From Methanoculleus sp. UBA374 (GTDB taxonomy: Archaea; Halobacteriota; Methanomicrobia; Methanomicrobiales; Methanoculleaceae): 64,000 bases of DNA. The position numbers and the translations under genes were made by a program. Positions 1 to 8,050 of the stretch are shown piece after piece. Position 1 is the stretch's first letter. Each line of letters opens with the position of its first letter. The notes beneath the pieces are model-generated. The model worked only from the letters and a program-made list of their open reading frames with translations, had not been told where the DNA came from and made no database searches. The stretch covers positions 10,127 to 74,126 of the forward strand of contig DAYL01000003.1 of assembly GCA_002508705.1 (NCBI GenBank), in the 5' to 3' direction.

Positions 1-66
1 TCCGCCTTCTTCCGGGTGATCCCGCAGCGTCAGGGCGCCGTCGACCGTCCTGAACGGAAAGATCAT
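1..66 (-). CDS. N-terminal fragment of an unknown protein, cut by the window edge
   Basis: On the minus strand an ATG at 66 opens a frame beginning MIFPFRTVDGALTLRD that stays open to the left edge. A T-rich TATA-like box lies at about 87-97, centred some 26 bp upstream of the ATG, and there is no Shine-Dalgarno sequence. That spacing is typical of leaderless archaeal mRNAs. Only 22 codons are visible, so no function can be named, and it could be a chance frame. Confidence 0.4.
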   Translation of the reverse strand, partial: MIFPFRTVDGALTLRDHPEEGG

Positions 67-274
67 GGCAGGGAGAGAGACACCGAGATTAAAAATGGTA
101 TCCTCCGGGGAGGCGGAGAAGAGTGATGCCTCGAGCCGCTGCTGCGGGGCAACACAGCAACACACAGGATAACAAGCGCAGGACGGCGACCGTGCGGGCG
201 GCGGGGCGCAAAAAAAAGTACGGGTCTGGACCCCTTCATGGAAGGCGCCCGGGTGCGGGAGAGGAGCCCCGGCG

Positions 275-1489
275 TTACCGGGTCCGGATCTCCCGCGCCA
301 CCTTCCGCCCGAGCTCGTAACACCGGGCGAGTTCGCCGGCATCCGGGCGGTAGTTCACCTGGAACCCGCCTTCGATCACCTCGATCCCGGCTGCCTTCAG
401 TGCCTCTTCGGCCTGGGCGACCGCGCCGCCCATGCCGCCGTGCGATCCGAACGCACACCCGATCTTCTTTGCCGTAAGGCGCCCCGGCCGCAGTCCCCGG
501 AGGTAGCTGAGGAACCCTGCCACCGTGGGGAGAACCTCGTCCTGGAGTGTCGGCGACCCGATGAGGACCGCCTTTGAGTCGAGCACATCCGTGACGACGT
601 CGCTCCGGTGCGTCCCCTCGTAGCGGCCGTCCCGGAGGAGGCAGACCTTGACGTCAGCCCCTTCGGCCATGACGCCCTCGGCGATAGCCCGGGCCATCAT
701 CGTGGTTGAGTTGTGCATGGTGTCGTAGACGATTGTGACCTTATCCTTCGAGACGCCCCTGCTCCAGTCGGTGTAAGCCTTGAGAATGTCCCCGGCATGC
801 GACCGCCAGATAACGCCGTGGCTCGGCGCGACCATCTTGATCTCGATGCCGAGTTTTCCGACCTCGTCGAGCTTCTTTAAGACCTTCGGTGCGAGCGGGA
901 TGATCAGGTTCGCGAAGAACTTCTGTGCGTGGGCCATCGCCACGTCCTTCCCGAGCTGGTCGTCGAACCGGGCGGCGCTTGCAACGTGCTGCCCGAAGGC
1001 GTCGTTCGGGAAGAGAATGGCATCCTCGGCAAGGTAGGTGAACATCGAGTCGGGCCAGTGGAGCATCGGCGCTTCAAGGAAGGTGAGCGTCTTGCCGCCG
1101 AGGTCGAGGGTGTCGCCGGTCTTGACAACCCGGATGTTCCAGCCTGTCGTATCGTAGTGGCGGGCAAGGCCGGCCTTCGCCCGCTCCGTGCAGTAGATCG
1201 GGATACCGGGCATCTGCCGCACGAACGCGGGCAGGGTGCCGGAGTGGTCCATCTCGATGTGATTCACAACAATGTAGTCGATCTTAACGGGGTCGGAGAC
1301 AGACTCGATCCGGCCGAGGACCTCTTCCTCGAACCCATGGTAGGCGCCGTCTATGAGCGCCGTCTTCTCACCCTGAACGAGATAGGCGTTGTAGGTCGTT
1401 CCCGGGAGGGTGTAGCCGTGATACTCCCGAAGGTTCCAGTCGATTGCCCCGACCCAGTGGACGCCGGGGGCGAGTTTCGTAGCCATCAT
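275..1489 (-). CDS. fpaA: A-type flavoprotein, F420H2 oxidase (FpaA/FprA family)
   Basis: A 404-residue two-domain flavodiiron protein that in methanogens reduces O2 to water with reduced F420 in the cytoplasm. The N-terminal metallo-beta-lactamase domain keeps the full diiron ligand set: H77, E79, D81 and H82 in HIEMDH, then H144, D163 and H224. The C-terminal flavodoxin domain starts near residue 250 (TIVYDTMHNSTTMM) and binds FMN. There is no rubredoxin domain. It is divergent from the msvR-like gene 84 bp away, the arrangement in which MsvR is known to control fpaA in Methanothermobacter. GAGG at about 1498-1501 (read on the minus strand) is a plausible ribosome-binding site. Two Met codons stand at the start. 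Full length for the family. Confidence 0.93.
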   Translation of the reverse strand: MMATKLAPGVHWVGAIDWNLREYHGYTLPGTTYNAYLVQGEKTALIDGAYHGFEEEVLGRIESVSDPVKIDYIVVNHIEMDHSGTLPAFVRQMPGIPIYCTERAKAGLARHYDTTGWNIRVVKTGDTLDLGGKTLTFLEAPMLHWPDSMFTYLAEDAILFPNDAFGQHVASAARFDDQLGKDVAMAHAQKFFANLIIPLAPKVLKKLDEVGKLGIEIKMVAPSHGVIWRSHAGDILKAYTDWSRGVSKDKVTIVYDTMHNSTTMMARAIAEGVMAEGADVKVCLLRDGRYEGTHRSDVVTDVLDSKAVLIGSPTLQDEVLPTVAGFLSYLRGLRPGRLTAKKIGCAFGSHGGMGGAVAQAEEALKAAGIEVIEGGFQVNYRPDAGELARCYELGRKVAREIRTR

Positions 1490-1519
1490 TTTTTATCCCT
1501 CAAGTCGTTCTGCTTTCAA

Positions 1520-1554
1520 CGAACATTCTACTATATCCGAACATTTGATATATC
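1520..1554. promoter_or_regulatory. Tandem CGAACATT repeats between fpaA and msvR, candidate operator
   Basis: CGAACATT occurs at 1520-1527 and again at 1538-1545, exactly 18 bp apart, and each copy is followed by TATATC (1532-1537 and 1549-1554). The second TATA-like stretch lies about 24 bp before the msvR ATG. The first, read on the minus strand, lies about 45 bp before the fpaA ATG. The repeats therefore overlap the core promoters of both genes. Published MsvR sites contain TTCG/CGAA half-sites, so binding of the neighbouring regulator here is a reasonable inference but is untested. Confidence 0.55.
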
Positions 1555-1573
1555 TTCCTTTCGATCCTGATCT

Positions 1574-2422
1574 ATGGAGCAGGTAATGACCGGCAAAGGG
1601 AGAGCCGGCCGGCCGAAGCCGGACAGTGAAATAGACCTGTACTCGACGCCGGGCGGGATACGGGCGGTCGAGAATCCGGTGCGGCGTGCGATCCTCTCGG
1701 CACTCAGGGAACGTGAGTGCACATTCGACGACCTCGTCGCCCTCGCCGGACGGGCGAAGTCGACAGTCTCGGTGCATCTCCAGGAACTCGCGGCGGCAGG
1801 CGTGGTCGGGTCACGGACCGATCCGGAGGATGCAAGACGGAAAGTCTTCTTCCTTTCCGGCAACCTCGTCGCGAGCGTCTCATCGGAGGAACGGGTGGCC
1901 GGCAACCTCGCCGCCTATGCGGGGGCGTACTACCGGACAGGGGCGGGCGACCCTTTCGTGTTCTACAAACTGACCTTCCGGACGATCCGGGTCTCGCTTA
2001 TGCAGGAGGGGATCCTCCTCGACCCGCTCCTCACCCAGGCCGGGGAGCGGGTCGGGGCGGAACTCTATCCAGCGCTCGCCGACCCGGAGACCGGACAATT
2101 TTGCACGAATATCGCCCGATTCTGGGACGAACACCACCTCGGTCGGGTCGAGGTCACAGGGACGCAACCGTTAACGCTCCTCATCTACGACTGTTTCGAG
2201 TGCGCCGACCTCCCGGTCACCGGCAAACCCGCGTGCGCGTTCGACTCCGGCATCCTCCGGGCGCTCTTCTCCCGCCACTACGGGCGGCCGACGGCGGCGA
2301 TCGAGACCCGATGCTACTCGATGGGATTTGACCACTGCCGGTTTGAGGTGGTGCCGGAGGAGAAGGGAGAGAGGACACCCACGGATAATGAACCGGGTAC
2401 GCTCCCCCGGCGCGCTACATGA
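1574..2422 (+). CDS. msvR: V4R-domain redox regulator, MsvR-like
   Basis: A 282-residue transcription regulator. Residues about 22-95 form an ArsR-type winged helix (NPVRRAILSALRE, then the recognition helix STVSVHLQELAAAG). The C-terminal half is a V4R domain with the expected cysteines: C177, C207 and C210 (DCFEC), C221, C247 and C255. In MsvR such cysteines sense oxidants through disulfides and change DNA binding. It is divergently paired with the F420H2 oxidase gene, as msvR is with fpaA in Methanothermobacter. The ATG lies about 24 bp after a TATA-like box, so the mRNA may be leaderless. Autoregulation through the tandem repeats is inferred. Confidence 0.85.
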   Translation: MEQVMTGKGRAGRPKPDSEIDLYSTPGGIRAVENPVRRAILSALRERECTFDDLVALAGRAKSTVSVHLQELAAAGVVGSRTDPEDARRKVFFLSGNLVASVSSEERVAGNLAAYAGAYYRTGAGDPFVFYKLTFRTIRVSLMQEGILLDPLLTQAGERVGAELYPALADPETGQFCTNIARFWDEHHLGRVEVTGTQPLTLLIYDCFECADLPVTGKPACAFDSGILRALFSRHYGRPTAAIETRCYSMGFDHCRFEVVPEEKGERTPTDNEPGTLPRRAT

Positions 2423-2504
2423 AAAATGCCGGGGACCATTCAGGTACAGCAGCTACACGAGTTATCCCAAGAGAATGAAAGAAGGAGTCGGATAATAATT
2501 CCGA

Positions 2505-2575
2505 TGCGATAGCCGGGAATCGAACCCGGGCTAGAGGCTTGGGAAGCCCCTGTCCTACCGCTAGACTACTATCGC
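2505..2575 (-). tRNA. tRNA-Gly (anticodon CCC)
   Basis: The minus strand folds into a complete cloverleaf. The acceptor stem GCGATAG pairs with CTATCGC, the anticodon stem GGGGC pairs with GCCTC around the loop TTCCCAA, and the T loop contains GTTCGAATC-type bases. The anticodon CCC reads GGG glycine codons. The discriminator base is A at 2505. CCA is not encoded. No intron is seen. Confidence 0.96.
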
Positions 2576-2596
2576 ACAGGTACCAATATACATTGA

Positions 2597-4891
2597 CTAA
2601 GGAGATGATAAATATTCGGCTCGTTTGTCCCCTGCCTCCGAAAGGCGGCGGCGCAGGGTGAACGTAACGGCGGCACCCTTTTCCGGCCGCCCGAAAATCC
2701 TGTCGCCTGCCCGGACGCTCCCCCCATACCGCTCCGTAAGCGTCCGGACGATGTAGAGGCCGAGGCCCTTCCCGCCTTTCTTCGTCTCTCCGCGCTGGTA
2801 GCGCCCAAAGAGACGCGGCTTCAGGTCATCGGGGATCCCGGGGCCGGTATCGGCCACCGTCACCGAGACCATACCCCCATCCTCCTTAACGCTGACGGTA
2901 ACCTCGACCTCCGGCCCCCCGAACTTGACGGCGTTGCCAATCAGATTCACAAAGATCTCGGGCAGGAGGTCGTCGGCGAGGACCGTCGCGTCCGCTCCCT
3001 CGCAGGTGATGCAGGTATCGGAGTAATAGTTGCGGATCTCCCGGAGTACAGGCCCAAGCTGCACCGGCCGTAGTTCGACGGAACCGGCCTTGATCTTGCG
3101 GATCGTGGAGACGTTCCGGATGATGTCGTTGCTCTGGTAGATGGCTGCAAGCGACTTTTTGGCGGCCAGGACACCCGACTCGTCGGCGGCGGACTCAAGG
3201 AACATCTGCAGGTAGCCCATGGCTGCGGTGTTTGCGTTGTTGATATCGTGGGTGAGGATATCCACGTAGAGGTTGACCTCCCCCGTTGCTGCATTTGCTT
3301 CGTCGAGGTAGCGATTGGCGGACGCGAGCGCCCCCTCCAGGTCCTCCTGGAGCATCCCCATCACGACCGCGCTGCCGAGCTCTTCACCGATAGCAAGAAG
3401 GATCCGGCGCTCGCTCTCCGGGACGGTCTCCCGGGTCCTGCTCCCGACCGCAAACCACCCCACCGGGCCGTCATCACCGGGGATGGGCACCGCGACAAGA
3501 ACCTTGACCAAGGAACCGGGATGCCGCGCCCGGATATCCTCGATACAACGCACATCGCCGGCCAGAACAAGGTCCCGGTAGAAGGGATCGTCCCGCCGCA
3601 CCACCGCCGGCAGAATCCGGCCCTCCCCCTCCAGGACACGGAGAACCGCCGTATCGCTTCCGGGACGCATCAGATAGACCGCACCGTGATCGAACCCGAG
3701 CAAGGCGATAATTTTTGCCAGTGAGGCCTGCAGGAGATCATCCAGCCGGCGGGACGCGGTGGCAGCGGCGATGACCTCATTAACGATGGAGAGACGTCGA
3801 TTCTCTTCCCGCATCGCCTCCTCCGCCCAACGCCGCTCGGTGATGTTCCGGATGACCAGAATCTGACGTTCCGGGGCGTCCCCGTCTCTCGCGAGGTAGG
3901 TGGCCGAGACCTCTGCAGGCCACTCGCTCCCGTCGATCCTGCAGAGCATGCACTCTCCGGGTGCGGGCATCTCCCCGCGCAGGGCCCGTTCCAGGTAAAC
4001 CCGGGCGGCCTCTCGATACCTCGCGGCGACCAGGTCCAGAGGGTTTCTCCCGATCAGGTCCTCCCGCCCGGCTCCGCCGAAGAGCCCAATTGCCGCCTTG
4101 TTCGCCTCGACGACCTGTCTGCCCGGGTCGGTGAGGACGATCCCGACGTCAACGGTGTCGAGGATAACCCGGTACGTCGCCTCCGACCGGCGGAGCCGGT
4201 TCTCCATCCGTTTTTGCTCCGTCGTCCCGGTGACCACCGCGCAGCCAGCCTGCCGGCCGGGAAGGAGGTTCGCCGAGAGGATAACCGGGCAGGACGTCCC
4301 GTCCCGGCGGACGAGACTGCAATCAAGACCCTCGATCCCCGTCTGCTCAAGGGCTCCGGCGGAGCCGGGATACCCCGGCCAGACCTCGGACACCTCCAGG
4401 GGCGGAACGTCGCCGTCGGGATACCCGAGCATCCCGGCGCACCCCCGGTTCATCTCCTTAATCTTCCCGGTCACAGGCGAGAAGATAAAGACCCCCGCAC
4501 CGGACGTCTCGAAGATCCCGCGGTATCGGCGCTCCCGTGTCTGCAGGCGGCCGGAGAGGTGCGAGACGACGGCGGCGACGACGAGGAACACCCCGGCGCG
4601 GAGGAGAGCGGATGCAACCTCAAACCAGCTCCCCGTTGTGAAGAGGAGCACTTCCGCGAGATAGCCGGCGGCAAGCACGCCGGCAAACGCAACGCCCCGG
4701 TCAGGATAAAGATAGGCTGCAAGGACTATCGGGATATAAAAGAAATGGGAGACAACGATGGGTAGCCCTGCAAAGAGAGAGTACCCCGTCGTACCGAACG
4801 CGAAAAGAGCCGAGGTAGCGATGATCCAGGAGAGAAGGTGCTCCCGGGCGAACGTACTCCCGGGCAGGTGGTCCGGCCGGCCCGCATCCAT
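2597..4891 (-). CDS. Membrane-anchored PAS-PAS-GAF sensor histidine kinase
   Basis: A 764-residue sensor. The first ~115 residues contain about four hydrophobic segments and no large extracellular loop. Two PAS domains follow (about 120-235 and 240-355, the second ending ITERRWAEEAM), then a GAF domain (about 380-515). The phospho-acceptor is probably the His of LTHDINNANTAAMGY, an archaeal-style HisKA helix. A HATPase domain closes the protein with an N box (EIFVNLIGNAVKFG) and G boxes (DTGPGIP, GKGLGLYIV). The signal sensed is unknown and no response regulator is adjacent, so the partner is encoded elsewhere. A TATA-like box at 4912-4921 lies about 25 bp before the ATG, suggesting a leaderless mRNA. 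The 3' end lies just upstream of tRNA-Gly on the same strand. Confidence 0.9.
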   Translation of the reverse strand: MDAGRPDHLPGSTFAREHLLSWIIATSALFAFGTTGYSLFAGLPIVVSHFFYIPIVLAAYLYPDRGVAFAGVLAAGYLAEVLLFTTGSWFEVASALLRAGVFLVVAAVVSHLSGRLQTRERRYRGIFETSGAGVFIFSPVTGKIKEMNRGCAGMLGYPDGDVPPLEVSEVWPGYPGSAGALEQTGIEGLDCSLVRRDGTSCPVILSANLLPGRQAGCAVVTGTTEQKRMENRLRRSEATYRVILDTVDVGIVLTDPGRQVVEANKAAIGLFGGAGREDLIGRNPLDLVAARYREAARVYLERALRGEMPAPGECMLCRIDGSEWPAEVSATYLARDGDAPERQILVIRNITERRWAEEAMREENRRLSIVNEVIAAATASRRLDDLLQASLAKIIALLGFDHGAVYLMRPGSDTAVLRVLEGEGRILPAVVRRDDPFYRDLVLAGDVRCIEDIRARHPGSLVKVLVAVPIPGDDGPVGWFAVGSRTRETVPESERRILLAIGEELGSAVVMGMLQEDLEGALASANRYLDEANAATGEVNLYVDILTHDINNANTAAMGYLQMFLESAADESGVLAAKKSLAAIYQSNDIIRNVSTIRKIKAGSVELRPVQLGPVLREIRNYYSDTCITCEGADATVLADDLLPEIFVNLIGNAVKFGGPEVEVTVSVKEDGGMVSVTVADTGPGIPDDLKPRLFGRYQRGETKKGGKGLGLYIVRTLTERYGGSVRAGDRIFGRPEKGAAVTFTLRRRLSEAGDKRAEYLSSP
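2608..2616 (-). promoter_or_regulatory. TATA box of tRNA-Gly
   Basis: On the minus strand the stretch AATATTTAT is centred about 37 bp before the first tRNA base. That predicts transcription starting roughly 10 nt upstream of the mature 5' end. The tRNA-Lys gene at 45136 has the same geometry. The box overlaps the last codons of the neighbouring histidine kinase gene. Confidence 0.5.
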
Positions 4892-5150
4892 ACATTAACA
4901 ATCGCATTGAACCGCAATAAACCCCCATTGATCTGCTTTAGCCCGGAATCGTCCCAAAAACCCTTTGCCGGGGAGGGTGCCCGGTCGAAAGTCCGCGGGG
5001 TTTTCATGCTCCTTTCGGCCTCATCTGAGGGTGTGGAACGGATCAGGAACACCGTCAGTACAATCCCGAAAATGTTTTGAGTCCGCATTCCAGTTCAGTG
5101 ACTTTCCCAAAAAAAACAGAGGTTCACGACGCGGCAACTCCAACCAGGGT

Positions 5151-5213
5151 GTATCAGGGGGCTCGCATGAGTTTTGGGACTCACGCACGGGAATCGGAGC
5201 CTTCACCCGATAC
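5151..5213 (+). other. Two-level hairpin upstream of the rps15 promoter
   Basis: GTATC (5151-5155) pairs with GATAC (5209-5213), GGCTC (5160-5164) with GAGCC (5197-5201), and TGAGT (5168-5172) with ACTCA (5179-5183). The flanking GGGT and ACCC can extend the base. It lies before the likely rps15 TATA box, so it is not part of that leader. It could be a separate small RNA, a degenerate tRNA-like sequence or a DNA-level element. No T-loop consensus was found, so it is not called a tRNA. Confidence 0.3.
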
Positions 5214-5243
5214 CCTTAAGATACCGCCCGGAGAACATGATAC

Positions 5244-5305
5244 AGCACCATATGTGCTGGCTATGGTAAGTCCGACGTGCTCCCGGAAGCACTGCCCGCA
5301 AGGGC
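5244..5305 (+). promoter_or_regulatory. Structured 5' leader of rps15 with mutually exclusive hairpins
   Basis: Three small stems stand in a row. AGCAC (5244-5248) pairs with GTGCT (5254-5258), GTGCT (5277-5281) with AGCAC (5288-5292), and GCCC (5294-5297) with GGGC (5302-5305) across a GCAA tetraloop. The first two stems share sequence, so strand 1 could pair with strand 3, or strand 2 with strand 4. A TATA-like box at about 5215-5222 would place the whole set inside the mRNA leader. S15 autoregulation through leader structure is known in bacteria; its use here is a guess. Confidence 0.35.
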
Positions 5306-5378
5306 TCGGGATTACAGAAATTAGTCAGTTAACGGCTCTTTTCTGGACTTACATAGTATATCTAACGGAGGTGTATAA

Positions 5379-5837
5379 ATGGCAAGAATGTACGCTCGGC
5401 GTCGTGGAACCAGTAGTTCCGTCCGACCCTATCGGAAGGAAGCACCCGAGTGGTCCAATACGGACGTAACGGAGATCGAGAAGATCATTGTCGATCTCCG
5501 CAAAGACGGCATGTCAGCCAGCCAGATTGGCCTTGCATTGCGGGACCGGTACGCCGTCCCTGACGTCAAGCTCGCCACAGGCAAGCGTATAAACGAGATC
5601 CTCCACGAAAAGGGTCTTGAATCCGAGATCCCCGAAGACCTTCGGAACCTGATGCAGAAAGCGCTCAGGCTGAGGAAGCATCTCGCGGAGAACAGGAAGG
5701 ACGTGCACAACACCCGGCAACTTCAGATCGCCGAATCCAAGGTACGCAGACTGGTCAAGTACTACGTCGGGTCCGGAAGGCTGCCGGAAGGCTGGACCTA
5801 CAAACCGGAGACGGCAGAGATCCTGCTTTCCCGCTGA
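5379..5837 (+). CDS. rps15: Small-subunit ribosomal protein S15 (S13e type)
   Basis: A 152-residue archaeal S15, which binds helices of the central domain of 16S rRNA. The archaeal/eukaryal N-terminal extension (ARMYARRRGTSSSVRP, PEWSNTD) precedes the conserved four-helix core (LRKHLAENRKDVHNTRQLQ, SKVRRLVKYY). Length is normal for the family. A strong GGAGGTG (5368-5374) lies five bases before the ATG. The DHH phosphoesterase follows 6 bp downstream, then pcc1 and S3Ae, a co-directional cluster common in Euryarchaeota. A structured leader precedes it. Confidence 0.96.
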   Translation: MARMYARRRGTSSSVRPYRKEAPEWSNTDVTEIEKIIVDLRKDGMSASQIGLALRDRYAVPDVKLATGKRINEILHEKGLESEIPEDLRNLMQKALRLRKHLAENRKDVHNTRQLQIAESKVRRLVKYYVGSGRLPEGWTYKPETAEILLSR

Positions 5838-5843
5838 TAACCC

Positions 5844-7061
5844 ATGTCGCTTGAAGCTGCTGCTGCCGGCCTCGCCGACCACCTGCGCGAACAGGAGTTT
5901 GTGGAGGTGCTCGCACACCACGATGCGGATGGAATAGCCGCCGCATCCATCCTCTGCCACGCCATGTTCCGCGAGGGCGGGCGGTTCAGACTGAGGGTCC
6001 GCTCGGGCATCACCACGGCCGACATCCCGCGCGACAGCAGCGTGCTTCTCTGCGACTTAGGGTCAGCGCTCACGGACCTTCCCGGCGACGTGATGGTGGT
6101 GGACCACCACCTGCCCCACTTCGAGGGCGACTACCACGTCAACCCGCGTCTCGAAGGGATCGACGGCGACCGGAACCTCTCGGCGGCCGGCACGGCCTAC
6201 ATCGTCGCACAGCGCATGGGCGACAACCGCGACCTCGCGGGACTTGCGCTCCTCGGGATCATCGGCGACGGCCAGGAGATCGAGGGACCGAACCGGGATA
6301 TCACAAGCGAAGGAATTGCAAACGGGTTCATAGCACCCCGCCGCGGCCTCCGCCTCCCGGGAAGGGGCCTCGTCGAGCAACTCGCGCTCGCCGTCAACCC
6401 GTACCTCGCCGGATTCTCGGGCGTTCCCGAAACGGCCAGGGCGCTGGTCGCACAGGTCACCGACGAGGACGACGTCGACTATGAGTCTCTCCTCTCCCGG
6501 GTTGTCCTTGCGGCCGCCCCGAACGCGTCGCTTCAAGCGCTCTGCGGGATCTGGGGCACCACCTACAGCCTCGGGCGGGAGGTGATCGACGAGGCCGTGA
6601 ACCTCACCGCCGTCGTCGACGCCTGCGGCAAGTCAGGCCACGGGGATATCGGTGCATCGCTCTGTCTCCGCTCGACCCACGCGCTGGGGGAAGCCTGGGA
6701 GATCGCCGCCCGTCACCGGCAGGCGGTCATCGTCGGCATTCAGGGGGCGCGCCGTCTCGACGAGCACCGCGCCCTCTTCGAGGTGGACGATGGAACGGTG
6801 ACGGGCGATGTCGCGGATGCGCTCGCAAACGACCTTGTCCAGACCGGCCCGGTCTTCGTCATCGGCAAGAACGCTGATCACTGCGTCGTATCGGCGCGCT
6901 GCCCTCCGGGCATCGACCTCGATCTCGAGCCGCTGATGGGGAGGATCGCGGAGGCCTGCGGCGGCCAGGGCGGCGGGCACCACCGACGAGCCGGCGCCCG
7001 GATCGGCGCCGACCAGGTGGACCGGTTCCGGCAGGAACTCCAGAAGGAGGTGCCGGCATGA
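5844..7061 (+). CDS. DHH-family phosphoesterase (archaeal RecJ-like)
   Basis: A 405-residue member of the DHH/RecJ group, which hydrolyses phosphodiester bonds with two metal ions. The N-terminal DHH domain shows motif I as AHHDADGIAAAS (residues 24-35) and the name-giving motif as VVDHHLPHFEG (D87-H88-H89). The C-terminal DHHA1 part ends in a glycine-rich substrate loop (GGQGGGHHRRAGARIG). Similar proteins next to rps15 in Euryarchaeota are annotated as RecJ-like single-strand-specific nucleases, and some associate with the replisome. The substrate here cannot be told from sequence. Its stop codon overlaps the pcc1 start (ATGA), so translation is probably coupled. Confidence 0.88.
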   Translation: MSLEAAAAGLADHLREQEFVEVLAHHDADGIAAASILCHAMFREGGRFRLRVRSGITTADIPRDSSVLLCDLGSALTDLPGDVMVVDHHLPHFEGDYHVNPRLEGIDGDRNLSAAGTAYIVAQRMGDNRDLAGLALLGIIGDGQEIEGPNRDITSEGIANGFIAPRRGLRLPGRGLVEQLALAVNPYLAGFSGVPETARALVAQVTDEDDVDYESLLSRVVLAAAPNASLQALCGIWGTTYSLGREVIDEAVNLTAVVDACGKSGHGDIGASLCLRSTHALGEAWEIAARHRQAVIVGIQGARRLDEHRALFEVDDGTVTGDVADALANDLVQTGPVFVIGKNADHCVVSARCPPGIDLDLEPLMGRIAEACGGQGGGHHRRAGARIGADQVDRFRQELQKEVPA

Positions 7062-7303
7062 CCGGGATCGAGGGCGTCATCAAGACGCCGCACAGCCACC
7101 CCGAATGCGTGGCGGCAGCGCTCGAACCCGATAACCTCACCCTGATCCGGGCGTATCCGGTAAAGGGGGGGGTGCGGGCCGAGATCGACGGGACCAGACT
7201 CCGGTCGATCATCGCCTCGGTGGACGACTACCTCATGAATCTGGCGATAGCGGAGGACGTATGCACCTCCGCTTCCCGGAAGCAACGGAAAGGTTCGGAG
7301 TGA
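7058..7303 (+). CDS. pcc1: KEOPS complex subunit Pcc1
   Basis: An 81-residue protein matching Pcc1, the small dimerising subunit of KEOPS. The complex installs threonylcarbamoyl-adenosine at position 37 of ANN-decoding tRNAs with Kae1, Bud32 and Cgi121. The family pattern is visible: an N-terminal strand, the AALEPDN turn and the C-terminal helix (RSIIASVDDYLMNL). It overlaps the end of the DHH gene by 4 bp and precedes S3Ae, consistent with a translation operon. Other KEOPS genes are not in the window. Confidence 0.85.
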   Translation: MTGIEGVIKTPHSHPECVAAALEPDNLTLIRAYPVKGGVRAEIDGTRLRSIIASVDDYLMNLAIAEDVCTSASRKQRKGSE

Positions 7304-7341
7304 ATTCTGGCTAAACAGAGAGAATAAAGAGAAGTGATACC

Positions 7342-7935
7342 ATGGCAAAGAAGAAACAGGTTGGAAGAAGGCTGGAAGGCTGGAAGGCCAAGAAGTGGTA
7401 CCGTGTCTACGTACCCGATGCCTTCGGCAAAGTTGAGATTGGCGACACCATCTCGGCCGACCCCGAAAACATGGTCGGCCGGATCATGACCGCAACGCTC
7501 GGCGAAGTCGTGCAGGACTACTCCAAGTCCCATATCAAGATGAGGTTTAAGATCAACAACGTGGCCGGCGACGCCGCATACACCGAGTTCGTCGGGCACG
7601 AGGTGACCCGGGACTACCTCCGGTCGATGGTCAAACGGCGGGCATCCCGCATCGACACCATCCACCCGATCATCAGCAAGGACGGCAAGCTCCTGCGGGT
7701 GACGGTCGTCTGCCTCACCCTCTCGAGGGCCGAGCAGAGCCAGGTCCACGCCGTGCGGCAGGCGATCTCACAGGCCCTCTCCGCCCGGGCGGCGGAGAGC
7801 GACTTTGAGACCCTGGTTAAGGATATCGTCTCCGGCGACATGGCCCGGGACGTCTTCAAGGTCGTCAAGACCATCTACCCGATCCGCCGGGTCGAGATCA
7901 CCAAATCCAAACTGGAGCAGGTCGCGGCCGTATAA
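7342..7935 (+). CDS. rps3ae: Small-subunit ribosomal protein S3Ae (eS1)
   Basis: A 197-residue archaeal/eukaryal-type ribosomal protein of the 30S platform. Recognisable segments are EGWKAKKWYRVYVPDAF near the N-terminus and the central TSRY-like region YTEFVGHEVTRDYLRSMV. The length is standard for archaea. It lies 38 bp after pcc1 and ends the cluster. A T-rich tract and a perfect 13-bp hairpin follow directly. Confidence 0.96.
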   Translation: MAKKKQVGRRLEGWKAKKWYRVYVPDAFGKVEIGDTISADPENMVGRIMTATLGEVVQDYSKSHIKMRFKINNVAGDAAYTEFVGHEVTRDYLRSMVKRRASRIDTIHPIISKDGKLLRVTVVCLTLSRAEQSQVHAVRQAISQALSARAAESDFETLVKDIVSGDMARDVFKVVKTIYPIRRVEITKSKLEQVAAV

Positions 7936-7950
7936 GGCCGACCGCTCCCC

Positions 7951-8002
7951 AATTTTTATCATTTTCCACTCTTTCCTTCGTGCCGGAGATCCGGCACGAA
8001 GG
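7951..8002 (+). terminator. T-rich tract plus 13-bp perfect hairpin after S3Ae
   Basis: AATTTTTATCATTTT (7951-7965) is the kind of T-rich sequence that ends archaeal transcription. It is followed by a perfect hairpin with CCTTCGTGCCGGA (7975-7987), a GA loop, and TCCGGCACGAAGG (7990-8002). The hairpin sits just before GGTATATGC (about 8002-8010), a likely TATA box of the next gene, so it might act at the DNA level on that promoter instead. Confidence 0.6.
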
Positions 8003-8050
8003 GTATATGCTCTATGACCGGCTATACACCGGGCGTAGAGGGGAGAGGTG

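Larger units (their letters stand above)
4892..5378. other. 487-bp intergenic region with structured elements before rps15
   Basis: No convincing protein gene is visible; open frames here lack ribosome-binding sites and run into rps15 in another frame. At its left end is the minus-strand TATA-like box of the histidine kinase (4912-4921). The middle carries an imperfect long hairpin (5151-5213). The right part holds a TATA-like TTAAGATA at about 5215-5222 and three short hairpins between 5244 and 5305, described separately. Confidence 0.6.

Noticed and set aside
63..458. 131-codon minus-strand frame at the left edge
   Set aside because: Arg/Pro-rich translation that overlaps the end of fpaA in another frame.
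5151..5213. A tRNA gene
   Set aside because: The TTTTGGGA loop recalls a proline anticodon loop, but D-arm and T-arm consensus are missing and the acceptor stem needs a bulge.
5244..5340. Fragment of RNase P RNA
   Set aside because: GTAAGTCC and ATTACAGAA recall conserved RNase P segments, but they lie only some 40-50 bases apart and the rest of the core is absent.
5077..5469. 130-codon plus-strand frame across the rps15 leader
   Set aside because: It overlaps rps15 in another frame, has no ribosome-binding site, and covers the hairpins that better explain the sequence.
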